Shown piece after piece: positions 24,232 to 33,300 of a DNA stretch of 64,000 nt. Source of the stretch: Pseudomonas sp. HN11. Its GTDB lineage: Bacteria > Pseudomonadota > Gammaproteobacteria > Pseudomonadales > Pseudomonadaceae. Under the pieces are notes generated by a model. It made no database searches and was not told the origin of the DNA. It saw only the letters and a program-made list of their open reading frames with translations. How positions within the stretch are numbered: the stretch's first letter is position 1; each line of letters starts with the position of its first letter. Both the position numbers and the translations under genes were made by a program. Where the stretch lies: positions 1,561,001-1,625,000 of the forward strand of contig NZ_CP089985.1 in the NCBI RefSeq assembly GCF_021390155.1. The letters run 5' to 3'.

Positions 24232-25231
24232 CAATGGCCTCCAGGGCAATCACGAAGACGGTAACGTCATCCCGTCCGCGACAAAAGTCACGGTGCAGGA
24301 TAGCGGCGATCAGGGCAGGGTGGCGGTGGACGAGCCCTGGGTAGTCCGACAGATTCCAGCGTGATTGCAGGCCATCGCTGAACAAAATCAGCAACTGGCC
24401 GGCCACTTGAGCGTAGTCGAAGGGATGCACCTTGCGAAACTGCACGCCGACGATGCCTGGATGGGAGGCCAGCCCACGCGAAGTTCCGGGGCCGATCAAG
24501 CTGGCGCCGATATTGCCCACGCCCGTGAATCGCAGGTTGTCGGCCAGGACGTCGTACTGGGCCACCGCCATCGCACCGCCACGGGTTCCGTTCATACCGG
24601 CGTGCATGTCGCTCATCAATACCGTCGCGTCGATAAAGGCGTTTTCCGCGAACACGGCTTCCCCGGCACGGGCTGCGCGTTCGGCATGCTCGCCATGGCC
24701 AAGGCCGTCAGCCATCATCACGCTGAAGCGGTCGGGTTCGATTGCCAGGTGCCAGGCATCGCCGCAATGTGGGTCGTCATGCAACGAATGCTGACTGACC
24801 CCATAGCGGATATCTGTTGCCGTTGCGGAGCGTGGTGTCAACCTGGCCAGTACCGCTGTGCCTCGTTGATCGGCGTGTACATCGAACACCTGCGCAAGGC
24901 GCGATATCGCTCCCAGCCCGATTCCCTGGGTGCCCGTGGTGGAGTGACCGTCCACTAGCCCCCGGTTGATATCAAAGCCTTGCCCACGGTCGATGGCGAT
25001 CAGCTCGACGCCGCCGTTGCCGATAGCACGCAAGTGCAATTCACCATGGGTGGCGTGCTTGAGAATATTGCTTGCAAGCTCGGTAGCAACTAACGCCACG
25101 CGTCCCGCATCCGTCTCATCAAACCCCAGACGCTCAGAGAACTGTTGCGCGGTGCGACGAGCGTAACCGATCTGGCTGGTGTCTTCGATCAACAGGACTT
25201 GCGTGAGCGCGCTGGGAATATTCAGGCCCAT
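24224..25231 (-). CDS. HATPase plus PP2C/SpoIIE-type phosphatase (RsbX-like)
   Basis: A 335-residue two-domain protein. Residues 1-130 form an anti-sigma-factor-type HATPase (ELASNILKHATHGE and the GQGFD box). Residues 145-335 form a PP2C/SpoIIE-like phosphatase with MMADGLGHGEHAERAA, FSDGL and GRDDVTVFV metal motifs. In stressosome operons such a phosphatase resets phosphorylated RsbR/RsbS (RsbX, family knowledge). It overlaps rsbT by 10 bases upstream and the kinase gene by 8 bases downstream. Confidence 0.85.
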   Translation of the reverse strand: MGLNIPSALTQVLLIEDTSQIGYARRTAQQFSERLGFDETDAGRVALVATELASNILKHATHGELHLRAIGNGGVELIAIDRGQGFDINRGLVDGHSTTGTQGIGLGAISRLAQVFDVHADQRGTAVLARLTPRSATATDIRYGVSQHSLHDDPHCGDAWHLAIEPDRFSVMMADGLGHGEHAERAARAGEAVFAENAFIDATVLMSDMHAGMNGTRGGAMAVAQYDVLADNLRFTGVGNIGASLIGPGTSRGLASHPGIVGVQFRKVHPFDYAQVAGQLLILFSDGLQSRWNLSDYPGLVHRHPALIAAILHRDFCRGRDDVTVFVIALEAIDG

Positions 25232-25626
25232 CGGGTGATCGTCACGCGAGTACCCTTGCCTGGCGCGGTATCCAGTTCAAACTCGTCCACCAGGCGTTTG
25301 GCGCCGGTGAGCCCAAGGCCAAGACCGCTGCCGGAGGTCCACCCGTCGGTCATCGCCAGCTTGAGGTCGGGAATGCCCGGCCCCTCGTCGCGAAACGTCA
25401 GGCGTACACCGGCCCGGTGATCTTTCTCGATAACGGCCCAATCCATATGACCTCCGCCGCCATAGACCACGGTATTACGTGCCAGCTCGCTGACGGCTGT
25501 TACCAGTTTGGTCAGGTCGATCAGGCGCATGCCGCAGTCCTGGGCCAGTTTGCGTACCAATTGTCGAGCCAGCACAACGTCCTGTTCAATCAGCACGGGG
25601 TGTGTGCCGCTGCTGGCTTGGGTCAT
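25222..25626 (-). CDS. rsbT: RsbT-like switch kinase
   Basis: A 134-residue serine kinase of the GHKL anti-sigma-factor class. The N box is SELARNTVVYG, with DEGPGIPD and GSGLGLGLTGAKRL after it. Length matches RsbT, which phosphorylates RsbS and RsbR and is then released from the stressosome. Its ATG overlaps the rsbS stop (ATGA). No RsbU partner is seen nearby; the phosphatase next door has its own HATPase instead. Confidence 0.88.
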   Translation of the reverse strand: MTQASSGTHPVLIEQDVVLARQLVRKLAQDCGMRLIDLTKLVTAVSELARNTVVYGGGGHMDWAVIEKDHRAGVRLTFRDEGPGIPDLKLAMTDGWTSGSGLGLGLTGAKRLVDEFELDTAPGKGTRVTITRWA

Positions 25627-25985
25627 GAGTGTTCTACCCGGTCGCGTAACAGTTTCATGCCGCGCTCGACATTGAGCGCGGTCGCTACCCCGGGCAAGGT
25701 CATGCCCAATTCCACCAGGGTGATTGCAACGGCCGGCTGCATACCCACCAATACGGTTTTCGCATCCATGATCCCCGACAGCCCGGAGATAGTGCCGATC
25801 ATGCGGCCAATGAATGAGTCGACCATGTCCAGCGCAGAGATATCGATCAGTACACCTTTGGCCGAGGTCTTGCTGATGCGCTCGGACAAGTCGTCCTGCA
25901 AGGTCAGTGCAAGTTGGTCGTGCATGTCCACCTGGATGGTCACGAGCAAAAACTCGCCCATCTGTAAAATAGGGATGCGTTCCAT
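25623..25985 (-). CDS. rsbS: RsbS-like STAS scaffold protein
   Basis: A 120-residue single STAS domain (MERIPILQMGEFLLVTIQVD...). LIDISALDMVDSFIGRMIG has the Ser at the canonical phosphorylation position (DS in the loop before helix 2). The length matches RsbS, the core scaffold of stressosomes. It begins two bases after the rsbR stop and overlaps rsbT by four bases. Confidence 0.9.
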   Translation of the reverse strand: MERIPILQMGEFLLVTIQVDMHDQLALTLQDDLSERISKTSAKGVLIDISALDMVDSFIGRMIGTISGLSGIMDAKTVLVGMQPAVAITLVELGMTLPGVATALNVERGMKLLRDRVEHS

Positions 25986-25987
25986 GC

Positions 25988-26839
25988 TTAACCGGCCTTG
26001 GTGACGGTGACGCCTAGGCGTTTGAGGGAGAGTGCCAGGGCGTCGGCCAGGTTGGCCTTGGTGACCACCCCTTGCAGATCCAGGCCCAGGTGCACGATGG
26101 TCTGGGCAATCTGTGGGCGTACGCCGCTGATGATGCAGTCAGCGCCCATCAAGCGGATGGCGGTCACGGTTTTCAGCAGATGTTGGGCCACCAGGGTGTC
26201 GACGGTCGGCACACCGGTGATGTCGATGATGGCAATTTCTGCACCGGTGTCGACGATGCGTTGCAGCAGTGACTCCATCACGACTTGGGTGCGTTGCGAG
26301 TCCAGGGTGCCAATCATCGGCAGGGCCAGCACGCCGTCCCACAGTTTGACTACCGGGGTGGAGAGTTCCAGCAGTTCTTCCTGTTGACGTTTGATCACCG
26401 ATTCGCGGGACTTCTGGAAGGTACGGATGGTGTGCATGCCCAGTGCGTCGAGCAGCTCCGAGATTTTCAACAGTTGTTCGGCCAATTGTGCAGGTTGATC
26501 GGCATACACCTGTTGGAGCAGGGCGAACAGGGGGCCTTTAAGGGCGAAGATAAAACTGGCGGTCTGCTGCGAGTCCTGACCGACGAGGGCGCGACTGTGA
26601 GACAGCTTTTCCAGGAATACACGGGTTTGCGCCCAGTTTTCATGGTCGATATGCTGGGAGCCGCCCGATGGCAGGGCCGCTGTCAGCAGGTTGAGGAACT
26701 CATGGGTCTGCTGTTTGACATCGTCGCCTTTGATGTTACGCGTAGCGCCCGAAGTCTCGAGGCTGGCATTCCATTCATTAAGGAGGGTGCTTCGATTATC
26801 CTGAAGCGCCTGAATTGTGCTCGTTTGCAAAGTTGCCAC
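25988..26839 (-). CDS. rsbR: RsbR-like stressosome sensor
   Basis: A 283-residue protein. The N-terminal helical region (about 5-150) resembles the RsbRD-type N domain rather than the globin of RsbRA. The C-terminal STAS domain (about 165-275) has IDITGVPTVDTLVAQHLL, with Thr residues at the usual phosphorylation sites. I chose GTG 26839 over a TTG at 26878 because a perfect AGGAGG lies 6 bases before it. First gene of the operon; the region upstream holds a toxin remnant. Confidence 0.88.
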   Translation of the reverse strand: MATLQTSTIQALQDNRSTLLNEWNASLETSGATRNIKGDDVKQQTHEFLNLLTAALPSGGSQHIDHENWAQTRVFLEKLSHSRALVGQDSQQTASFIFALKGPLFALLQQVYADQPAQLAEQLLKISELLDALGMHTIRTFQKSRESVIKRQQEELLELSTPVVKLWDGVLALPMIGTLDSQRTQVVMESLLQRIVDTGAEIAIIDITGVPTVDTLVAQHLLKTVTAIRLMGADCIISGVRPQIAQTIVHLGLDLQGVVTKANLADALALSLKRLGVTVTKAG

Positions 26840-26975
26840 GGGTAACCTCCTTGAATGCCTTGGATGAACTGCACGCAATCTATACTAAATTGAACCGTTT
26901 TGAAGTGTTTCGGGGGATTTTCCTGTCGTAATCGGACAGGTTCACATCCATGGCGAATATAGCAGTTGATGTCGA

Positions 26976-27191
26976 TCAGCATTCGCCGCATTCCACCGAT
27001 GCCGGGTAATCCTGCCCACCATAGAACACACCCAGGATCGACACCGTTTCGTTGGCAGCGTTCAGCACGAATGCGATGACGGTGGCGCGCCGACAGTGAG
27101 TGGCGTGCAAGTCTTTCAGCAGGTCGTCACGTCAGGTGCCGCACAATGGAAACAGGCAAAGGCTATCGCAGCTGCGGATGAGGTTGTAGCA
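26976..27191 (-). pseudogene. RelE/ParE-family toxin remnant
   Basis: On the minus strand a decayed frame reads CYNLIRSCDSLCLFPLCGT, an in-frame TGA, then RDDLLKDLHATHCRRATVIAF and VSILGVFYGGQDYPA to a stop at 26976. The last part is the typical C-terminal beta sheet of ParE toxins (VSILGVFYGGQDY). The N terminus and any antitoxin are missing, so the gene is dead. It lies in the rsbR-LysR intergenic space. Confidence 0.65.
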
Positions 27192-27282
27192 GGATTATGG
27201 CGGCAGGCCGGTCACGGCATACATGGCGCCCCATCGGCTCTCGTACGATAATGCCCGCTACCTCGACCACATTGGCCCTCCC

Positions 27283-28185
27283 GTGATCATCAACTTCGAC
27301 CTCAACGACCTCCAAGCCTTTCGCGCCGTGGTAGACAAGGGCAGTTTTCGCGGTGCCGCCGAAGCCATCCGGATCTCGCAGCCGGCCCTCAGCCGGCGTA
27401 TCGAAAAGCTCGAGACTGCGCTGGATGTGAAGCTGTTCGAACGCACCACGCGGCGCGTCAGCCTGACCATGGTCGGTCGGGCTTTCCTGCCTCAGGTCGA
27501 GCGCATGCTCGACGATCTCGATGTTGCGCTCATGGGGATCAGCAATGTCGCGTCCACGCGCATGGGCAATGTCACCATTGCCTGCGTGCCGTCAACTGCC
27601 TACTACTTCATGCCCCACGTGATCTCCGAATTCCACAAGCTGTATCCGAAAATTCGCCTGCGGGTGCTGGATGCCAGTGCCGGTGAAGTGTGCAATGCCG
27701 TAGAAAGTGGCGAGGCGGATTTCGGCGTGAGTTTCAGCGGCAGCCTGGCCGATGAAGTGGAGTTCGAGCTGTTGCTGCAAGAGCGCTATGTGCTGGCCTG
27801 TCGCCGCGATCATCCACTGGCCCAGCGTGACAGCGTGACCTGGACCGAGGCTTATGAGCACGACTACATCACCGTGGACAAAACCTCCGGCAACCGCTTC
27901 CTGCTCGACCAGGCCTTGCGCGGCGTACGGGTGAAAAAGGCGAGCATCTGCGAGACGCACCACGTGACCACCATGATCGGGCTAGTGGAGGCGGGGTTGG
28001 GGGTGGCGATGGTGCCTTCGATTGCCATGCCGGCCCTGGAACACCCGATTCTGGTGAGTGTGCCGTTGGTGGAACCGCAGGTGATGCGCAATGTGGGCTT
28101 GATAAAACGCCGCGGGCGGACCTTGCCGCCAGCGGCGCTGGAGTTGGAGCGATTGGTGCGGGAGATGCCGTTTCGGTCAGCGTGA
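27283..28185 (+). CDS. LysR-family regulator
   Basis: About 300 residues from GTG 27283 (MIINFDLNDLQAFRAVVDKG). The frame is open from ATG 27223, and neither start has a strong SD, so the start is uncertain. HTH: FRGAAEAIRISQPALSRRIEKLETAL. The effector domain includes VPSTAYYFMPHVISEFH. It is convergent with the ModA-like gene (stops overlap by 9 bases). It may control the transporter pair, but the orientation is not the usual divergent one. Confidence 0.82.
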   Translation: MIINFDLNDLQAFRAVVDKGSFRGAAEAIRISQPALSRRIEKLETALDVKLFERTTRRVSLTMVGRAFLPQVERMLDDLDVALMGISNVASTRMGNVTIACVPSTAYYFMPHVISEFHKLYPKIRLRVLDASAGEVCNAVESGEADFGVSFSGSLADEVEFELLLQERYVLACRRDHPLAQRDSVTWTEAYEHDYITVDKTSGNRFLLDQALRGVRVKKASICETHHVTTMIGLVEAGLGVAMVPSIAMPALEHPILVSVPLVEPQVMRNVGLIKRRGRTLPPAALELERLVREMPFRSA

Positions 28186-28935
28186 CACCGAGTCCAGGCC
28201 GGTGGCTTGCACCACCGGTTGCGCCTCGGGCGACGCCAGGTACTGCAACAACGCCTTGGCCTGCTCAGGGTGTTGGGCATTCACCGGGATCCCGGCGGCA
28301 AATCGCGTCACCGATTGCACATCTTCCGGGATCTTGCCGACATAAGTCACACCCGGCACCGGCAACAATTCCGCGACCTGCTGCAAGCCCACTTCGTAGT
28401 CACCCTTGGCGACCTGTTCGGCCACCGGCAGGCGTTCGATCATAGTGCCTTTGGCGGGCATGCCGAGCTTTTTGAACAATTCTTTCTCGACATACACACC
28501 GCTGGCGCTGTCCGAATAAGCGACGGATTTGGCCTTGCTCAGCACGGCTTTCAGTTCGGCGTCAGTACCGATTGCAGGTTTGACCGCGCCGGCCTTCACC
28601 ACCAGACCAATGCGCGAGTCCGCCAGTTCCACACGGGAAGCCGGGTCGACCTTGCCTTGTTTGATCAGCTCATCCAGAGCGTAGCCGACCATGATCACCA
28701 CGTCGGCGTGTTCGCCACGGGCCAGGCGGTTGGGAATCGCTTCCGGCGCCTTGCCCATGGAGGGGCCGAGGATGGTGTCGAGGGTGTCGCCGCTTTGCTT
28801 GGCGTATTGCGGGCCGAGCAATTTATACGCGGCAGTGAAGCCTCCGGAGGTCATTACTTTGAGCTGTTCGGCCTGGGCTGACAGCGCCAGGGCGCCGAGG
28901 ACCAAGGCTGTCAGGGTCTTGAGCATAGTTTTCAT
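28177..28935 (-). CDS. ModA-like periplasmic binding protein
   Basis: A 252-residue exported protein. The signal peptide is [20 protein letters not shown] with an AQA-E cleavage site. The fold pattern is type 2 binding ([46 protein letters not shown]), as in molybdate/tungstate ModA relatives. No ABC permease or ATPase is adjacent. Its ATG overlaps the stop of the MHS transporter gene (ATGA), so it is co-translated with it. It may bind an organic acid rather than molybdate (inference). Confidence 0.8.
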   Translation of the reverse strand: MKTMLKTLTALVLGALALSAQAEQLKVMTSGGFTAAYKLLGPQYAKQSGDTLDTILGPSMGKAPEAIPNRLARGEHADVVIMVGYALDELIKQGKVDPASRVELADSRIGLVVKAGAVKPAIGTDAELKAVLSKAKSVAYSDSASGVYVEKELFKKLGMPAKGTMIERLPVAEQVAKGDYEVGLQQVAELLPVPGVTYVGKIPEDVQSVTRFAAGIPVNAQHPEQAKALLQYLASPEAQPVVQATGLDSVSR

Positions 28936-30239
28936 TGCGCGGCCCCCTGCATCACTTGCCCACGGGCATTGGCACGGCGATACAACGCCAGGGTCGAACA
29001 CAGCGCGCACGCTGCGGCGAACATCATCCAGTAGGCCGGCGAGGCCTTGTCTTCGGTGATGTGGATGAACCAGGTGGAGATCGCCGGGGTAAAACCACCG
29101 AAAATCGCGGTCGCCAGGCTGTAGGCCAGGGAGAAACCCGCCACGCGCACTTCCACCGGCATGATTTCGGTGAGGGCCGGGATCATTGCGCCGTTGTACA
29201 TGCCGTAGAGGAAAGAGAACCACAGCAGGGTTTCCAGCATGTGGGCAAAGCTCGGGGCATTCACCACGTAGGACAGCGCTGGATAAGCGGTCACAACCGT
29301 CAGCACGGTCATGGCGATCAGCACCGGCTTGCGGCCGAAACGGTCGCTCAGGGTGCCGCCGATCGGCAGCCAGATAAAGTTCGACACCGCCACCAGCAGG
29401 GTCACCAGCAGTGCATCGGAGGTGCTCAATTGCAGCACAGTCTTGCCGAAGGTCGGCGCGTACACAGTGATCAGGTAGAACGCGGTGGTGGTCATGGCCA
29501 CCATCAGCATGCCGCCGATGACCACGGTCCAGTTTTTCACCAGGGTCGCCAGCACTTCACGCATGGTCGGGCGATGCTTGCGGTTGGCAAACTCTTCGGT
29601 TTCCTGGAGGTTGCGACGCAGGAAGAAGATGAACGGGATAATCACACAACCGATGGCGAACGGAATGCGCCAGCCCCAATCGGCCACCACGGCGGGTTCC
29701 ATCCATACGTTCAGGCCATAACCCAGCGCGGCGGCGACCACGATGGAGATCTGTTGGCTGCCCGATTGCCAGCTGGTGTAAAAGCCTTTGCGGCCGGGTG
29801 TGGCCATTTCGGACAGGTAAACCGACACACCGCCCAGTTCAGCGCCGGCCGAGAAGCCTTGCAACAGGCGACCGAGCAGCACCAGCAACGGCGCCCATAA
29901 ACCAATGGTGTGATAGCTGGGGACGAGCACGATCAGCAGCGTGCCGCTGGCCATGATCGAAAGCGTCACGATCAAGCCTTTGCGGCGACCCACATCATCG
30001 ATGTAGGCACCCAGGATGATCGCGCCCAACGGACGCATCAGGAAGCCCGCGCCGAACACGGCGAAGGTCATCATTAATGACGCAAACTCATTAGCGGCAG
30101 GGAAGAACGCGGCAGCGATATAGGTGGCGTAGAAACCGAACAGAAAGAAGTCGAACTGTTCGAGGAAGTTGCCCGAAGTCACGCGGAATACCGCGCCCAC
30201 TTTCGAGCGAGCAGAGTCGGGTCGGGTAGGGCTTGTCAT
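28932..30239 (-). CDS. MHS-family citrate/tricarballylate-type transporter
   Basis: A 435-residue, 12-helix proton symporter. [18 protein letters not shown] in helix 1, [13 protein letters not shown] in loop 2-3 and [22 protein letters not shown] fit the citrate/tricarballylate branch (CitA/TcuC). The second-half copy of the loop motif is [13 protein letters not shown]. It is first gene of a two-gene unit with the ModA-like protein. The substrate is probably a di- or tricarboxylate. Confidence 0.85.
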   Translation of the reverse strand: MTSPTRPDSARSKVGAVFRVTSGNFLEQFDFFLFGFYATYIAAAFFPAANEFASLMMTFAVFGAGFLMRPLGAIILGAYIDDVGRRKGLIVTLSIMASGTLLIVLVPSYHTIGLWAPLLVLLGRLLQGFSAGAELGGVSVYLSEMATPGRKGFYTSWQSGSQQISIVVAAALGYGLNVWMEPAVVADWGWRIPFAIGCVIIPFIFFLRRNLQETEEFANRKHRPTMREVLATLVKNWTVVIGGMLMVAMTTTAFYLITVYAPTFGKTVLQLSTSDALLVTLLVAVSNFIWLPIGGTLSDRFGRKPVLIAMTVLTVVTAYPALSYVVNAPSFAHMLETLLWFSFLYGMYNGAMIPALTEIMPVEVRVAGFSLAYSLATAIFGGFTPAISTWFIHITEDKASPAYWMMFAAACALCSTLALYRRANARGQVMQGAAQ

Positions 30240-30436
30240 GGTTTGTTGTCTCCAGCGTTCTTTTTAAAGTGCTTGTTTCGCCTAAGACCGAGAATAGTGG
30301 CTGACACATTTAGAAATGATAAGTGACAAATTTGGATGGATTGATGTGCGTTGGTTATCAGTCGGCGAGGCGGTCAGAAATGCATTTGCTGTTCTATGCT
30401 GAAGATGTGACCAATTCTTACGGATGGGAGGTGGCG

Positions 30437-30580
30437 ATGACTGATCAACATAAACGGCGGGAGGCGCCGGAGCGTGAGCAACCCCGGCGGCGGGAGGAAG
30501 AAAAACCACAGACCTGGAAGCATCCCGATGATGGCACGGAGCTTTCCGAGCGAGATCAGGAGCGTCCGCTGAAGCCGTAG
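30437..30580 (+). CDS. small charged hypothetical protein
   Basis: A 47-residue highly charged protein, MTDQHKRREAPEREQPRRRE and onward, with a WKHPDDGTELSERDQER segment. GGGAGGTGG precedes ATG 30437; an upstream frame from 30323 lacks a start signal. Very similar short proteins with a TWKHPD motif are seen as single genes in Pseudomonas (recollection). Probably disordered; function unknown. Confidence 0.55.
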   Translation: MTDQHKRREAPEREQPRRREEEKPQTWKHPDDGTELSERDQERPLKP

Positions 30581-30602
30581 TCCCAGGTTAAATACGGTCA
30601 AA

Positions 30603-30630
30603 ATGTGGGAACGGGCAAGCCCGCTCCCAT
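30603..30630. repeat. REP-like hairpin
   Basis: ATGTGGGAACGGGC-AA-GCCCGCTCCCAT, a near-perfect inverted repeat of the Pseudomonas REP type. It may serve as terminator for the short gene before it. A related copy lies at 47703. Confidence 0.7.
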
Positions 30631-30680
30631 CGTTGTGTTGTTGCGCTATCCGAGATGGGAAACTATTTGACATATTTGAT

Positions 30681-30692
30681 TTGTGATCACAT
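30681..30692. promoter_or_regulatory. candidate operator of the GntR regulator
   Basis: TTGTGATCACAT contains the perfect palindrome TGTGATCACA (30682-30691), 38 bases before the GntR start. Its form suits FCD-type GntR half sites (TTGT...ACA). Autoregulation is inferred. Confidence 0.45.
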
Positions 30693-30729
30693 ATTGAGGC
30701 CATAAGAACGACAACACAGGTTTTGCCTC

Positions 30730-31452
30730 ATGACAGATGGTCCGCTCCTCCTGCCCACCCTGCGCCAGGTGTCCCGCGATACTTTGCAAGACCAGGTCTA
30801 CCGGCAGATTCGCGAAGCTTTGATGAGTGGCCGTTTCCAGCCTGGCCAGAAACTCACCATCCGCGGCCTCGCCGAGGCCCTCGGTTCCAGCCCGATGCCG
30901 GTGCGCGAAGCGCTGCAACGGCTCAGCGCCGAAAACGCCTTCGAAGTCACTGAAACCTCACGTCTGCGTGTGCGCCTGATGACGGTCGAACGCCTGCGCG
31001 AAATTCGTGATGCACGGGTCGCCCTCGAAGGCTTGCTGGCGGAGAAGGCGGTGCTGCTCCTGCAAAAAAACGACCTCGACGAAATCACCGACCTTTGTCA
31101 GCAGATGCAGCACGCCGCCGACGAAGTCGACGTGTCCCGCTACCTGTGGACCAACTTTGCGTTTCACCGGCGCATCTACGCCGTGGCCCAGGCCGAGTTG
31201 ACCATGGCTGCCGTGGAAAACTTCTGGCTGCACATGGGCCCGTGCTTTGCGCTGGTCGCCCCGGATAAAGCTCACCTGCAACGCTCGATGGAAGCGCACA
31301 CGCGCATCGTCGAAGCCCTGGCTGCCCGCGATGGCGCCGGTGCACGCGCAGCGGTGACCGATGACATCATGCAGGCCGCCGACTCCCTGGCGCGCCTGCT
31401 CGTCAAGAACGACCGTTCGCGGTCGTCTGCTTCAGGAGGTAAACGTGCATGA
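30730..31452 (+). CDS. GntR-family regulator, FCD type
   Basis: A 240-residue regulator. The winged HTH at about 16-85 includes VYRQIREALMSGRFQPGQKLTIRGLAEALGSSPMPVREALQRL. A helical FCD ligand domain (about 95-220) follows, with the metal-binding pattern Asp...His (FHRRIY) and a His in the last helices. It heads the rightward catabolic cluster and overlaps the SDR gene by four bases. It likely senses a substrate or intermediate of the BKACE pathway. Confidence 0.9.
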   Translation: MTDGPLLLPTLRQVSRDTLQDQVYRQIREALMSGRFQPGQKLTIRGLAEALGSSPMPVREALQRLSAENAFEVTETSRLRVRLMTVERLREIRDARVALEGLLAEKAVLLLQKNDLDEITDLCQQMQHAADEVDVSRYLWTNFAFHRRIYAVAQAELTMAAVENFWLHMGPCFALVAPDKAHLQRSMEAHTRIVEALAARDGAGARAAVTDDIMQAADSLARLLVKNDRSRSSASGGKRA

Positions 31453-32237
31453 GTGTCCTACAGCGGCTGCAGCCTTATCCTGGGTTACGCGTGTTGATTT
31501 CCGGCGGGGCTGCCGGCATTGGTGAAGTGTTGGCGGCGGCGTATCTGGAAGCCGGCGCCCAGGTGCATGTGTGTGATGTGAGCGAGCCAGCCCTGGCCGT
31601 GTTTCGCGACAAATACCCAGGCACCGTCGCCACCCGCGCCGACGTCAGCGATGCCGCGCAGATCGAGGCGGTGTTCAAGGTCCAGCGCGAACATTTCGGC
31701 GGCCTCGATGTGTTGGTCAATAATGCCGGGATTGCCGGGCCTACTGGCGGGATCGATGCGATCAGTGACGCTGAGTGGCAAGCCACCATCAACATCAATC
31801 TCACCGCGCAATACCGGTTTGCCCACCACGCCGTGCCGATGCTCAAGGAATCGTCCCACGGCCATCTGCTGCATATCGCCTCGGTAGCAGGGCGCTTGGG
31901 CTACGCGTGGCGCACACCGTACGCGGCGACCAAATGGGCGATTGTCGGCCTGATGAAATCCCTGGCCTCGGAGCTGGGTGAGAGTGATATCCGCGTCAAC
32001 GCCTTGCTGCCCGGCATTGTCGAAGGCCCGCGCATGGACGGCGTGATCCGCGCCCGTGCCGAACAGGTCGGCGTGCCCGAAGCCGAGATGCGCCAGGAAT
32101 ACCTCAACAAGATTTCCCTCAAGCGCATGGTCACCGCCGAAGACGTGGCCGCCATGGCCTTGTTCCTCTGTTCGCCCGCCGCACGCAACGTGACCGGCCA
32201 GGCGATCAGCGTCGACGGTAACGTCGAGTACTTGTAA
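31449..32237 (+). CDS. SDR-family dehydrogenase
   Basis: A 262-residue short-chain dehydrogenase. The cofactor motif GGAAGIGE, the DVSD acidic pocket (NAD preference likely), NNAGIAGP, catalytic Ser in HIASVAG and YAATK are intact. The C terminus GQAISVDGNVEYL is typical. It overlaps the GntR gene (ATGA) and is followed by the BKACE gene. Its probable job is to oxidise a hydroxyacid or hydroxyamine to the beta-keto acid that BKACE cleaves (inference from context). Confidence 0.87.
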   Translation: MSVLQRLQPYPGLRVLISGGAAGIGEVLAAAYLEAGAQVHVCDVSEPALAVFRDKYPGTVATRADVSDAAQIEAVFKVQREHFGGLDVLVNNAGIAGPTGGIDAISDAEWQATININLTAQYRFAHHAVPMLKESSHGHLLHIASVAGRLGYAWRTPYAATKWAIVGLMKSLASELGESDIRVNALLPGIVEGPRMDGVIRARAEQVGVPEAEMRQEYLNKISLKRMVTAEDVAAMALFLCSPAARNVTGQAISVDGNVEYL

Positions 32238-32304
32238 GCCACGGAAGAACACAGCGCGCTGCACCCAGGATTTTTTTCATAAGAATAAAAGTCGGAGATC
32301 TGTC

Positions 32305-33237
32305 ATGTCCAAAAATCGTCCTGTCATCATTACCTGCGCCGTTACCGGTGCGATTCATACGCCGTCGATGTCGCCACATCTGCCGATCACCGCGCAGGAA
32401 ATTGCCGACGCCGCCATCGGTGCCGCCGAGGCCGGTGCCGCGATTGTCCACCTGCATGCCCGTGACCCCAATGATGGCCGCCCCAGCCAGGACCCGGCCC
32501 TGTTCGCCGAATTCCTGCCGCAGATCAAGGCCGCCAGCGATGTGGTGATCAACATCACCACCGGCGGCGCACCGACCATGGGCGTGGAAGAACGCCTACA
32601 GCCGGTGATGCAGTTCAAGCCGGAATTGGCCTCGCTGAACATGGGGTCGATGAACTTCGGCCTGTACGAAATGCTCAACCGTTTTACCGATTTCAAGCAC
32701 GACTGGGAGCGGCCCTACCTGGAAGAAAGCGACGACCGGATCTTCCGCAATACCTTCCGCGACATTACCCACATCCTCAATTCCTGCGCCGAAAACCGCA
32801 CCCGTTTTGAGATCGAGTGCTACGACATCGGCCACCTCTACACTGCCGCGCATTTCCTGGAACGCGGCCTGCTCAAGCCGCCGCTGTTCATCCAGTCGGT
32901 GTTTGGTTTGCGCGGTGGTATCGGCGGGCACCCGGAAGACCTGGCGCACATGCGCCGCACCGCCGACCGCCTGTTTGGCGACGATTATGTGTGGTCGATT
33001 CTCGGTGCCGGGCGTGGGCAGATTCCGCTGGCGACCATGGGCCTGTCCATGGGCAGCAATGCGCGGGTGGGGCTTGAGGATTCGTTGTGGGATGGGCCGG
33101 GCAAACTGGCGGCATCGAATGCCGATCAGGTGCGGCGGATTCGCACGGTGATTGAAGCGCTCGGCCATCGCGTCGCCACGCCGGATGAGGCGCGGGAAAT
33201 CCTCGGGCTCAAGGGGCGCGACCAGGTCAACTTCTAA
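32305..33237 (+). CDS. beta-keto acid cleavage enzyme (BKACE, DUF849)
   Basis: A 310-residue TIM-barrel enzyme. Zinc ligands are in IVHLHARDPNDGRPSQD (two His). The catalytic Glu region is RFEIECYDIGHL, with NITTGG and GAGRGQIPLA as further family motifs. BKACE condenses a beta-keto acid with acetyl-CoA, giving acetoacetate and a new CoA ester. The CoA-ester substrate class is unknown here. SD: GTCGGAG about 8 bases before ATG. Context: SDR upstream, SMP-30 lactonase downstream. Confidence 0.9.
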   Translation: MSKNRPVIITCAVTGAIHTPSMSPHLPITAQEIADAAIGAAEAGAAIVHLHARDPNDGRPSQDPALFAEFLPQIKAASDVVINITTGGAPTMGVEERLQPVMQFKPELASLNMGSMNFGLYEMLNRFTDFKHDWERPYLEESDDRIFRNTFRDITHILNSCAENRTRFEIECYDIGHLYTAAHFLERGLLKPPLFIQSVFGLRGGIGGHPEDLAHMRRTADRLFGDDYVWSILGAGRGQIPLATMGLSMGSNARVGLEDSLWDGPGKLAASNADQVRRIRTVIEALGHRVATPDEAREILGLKGRDQVNF

Positions 33238-33300
33238 CCCTACAAACCGCCGCGTCCAGGCGCGGCTTGCATCCCGCACAACAACAATAAGGGGATCACC

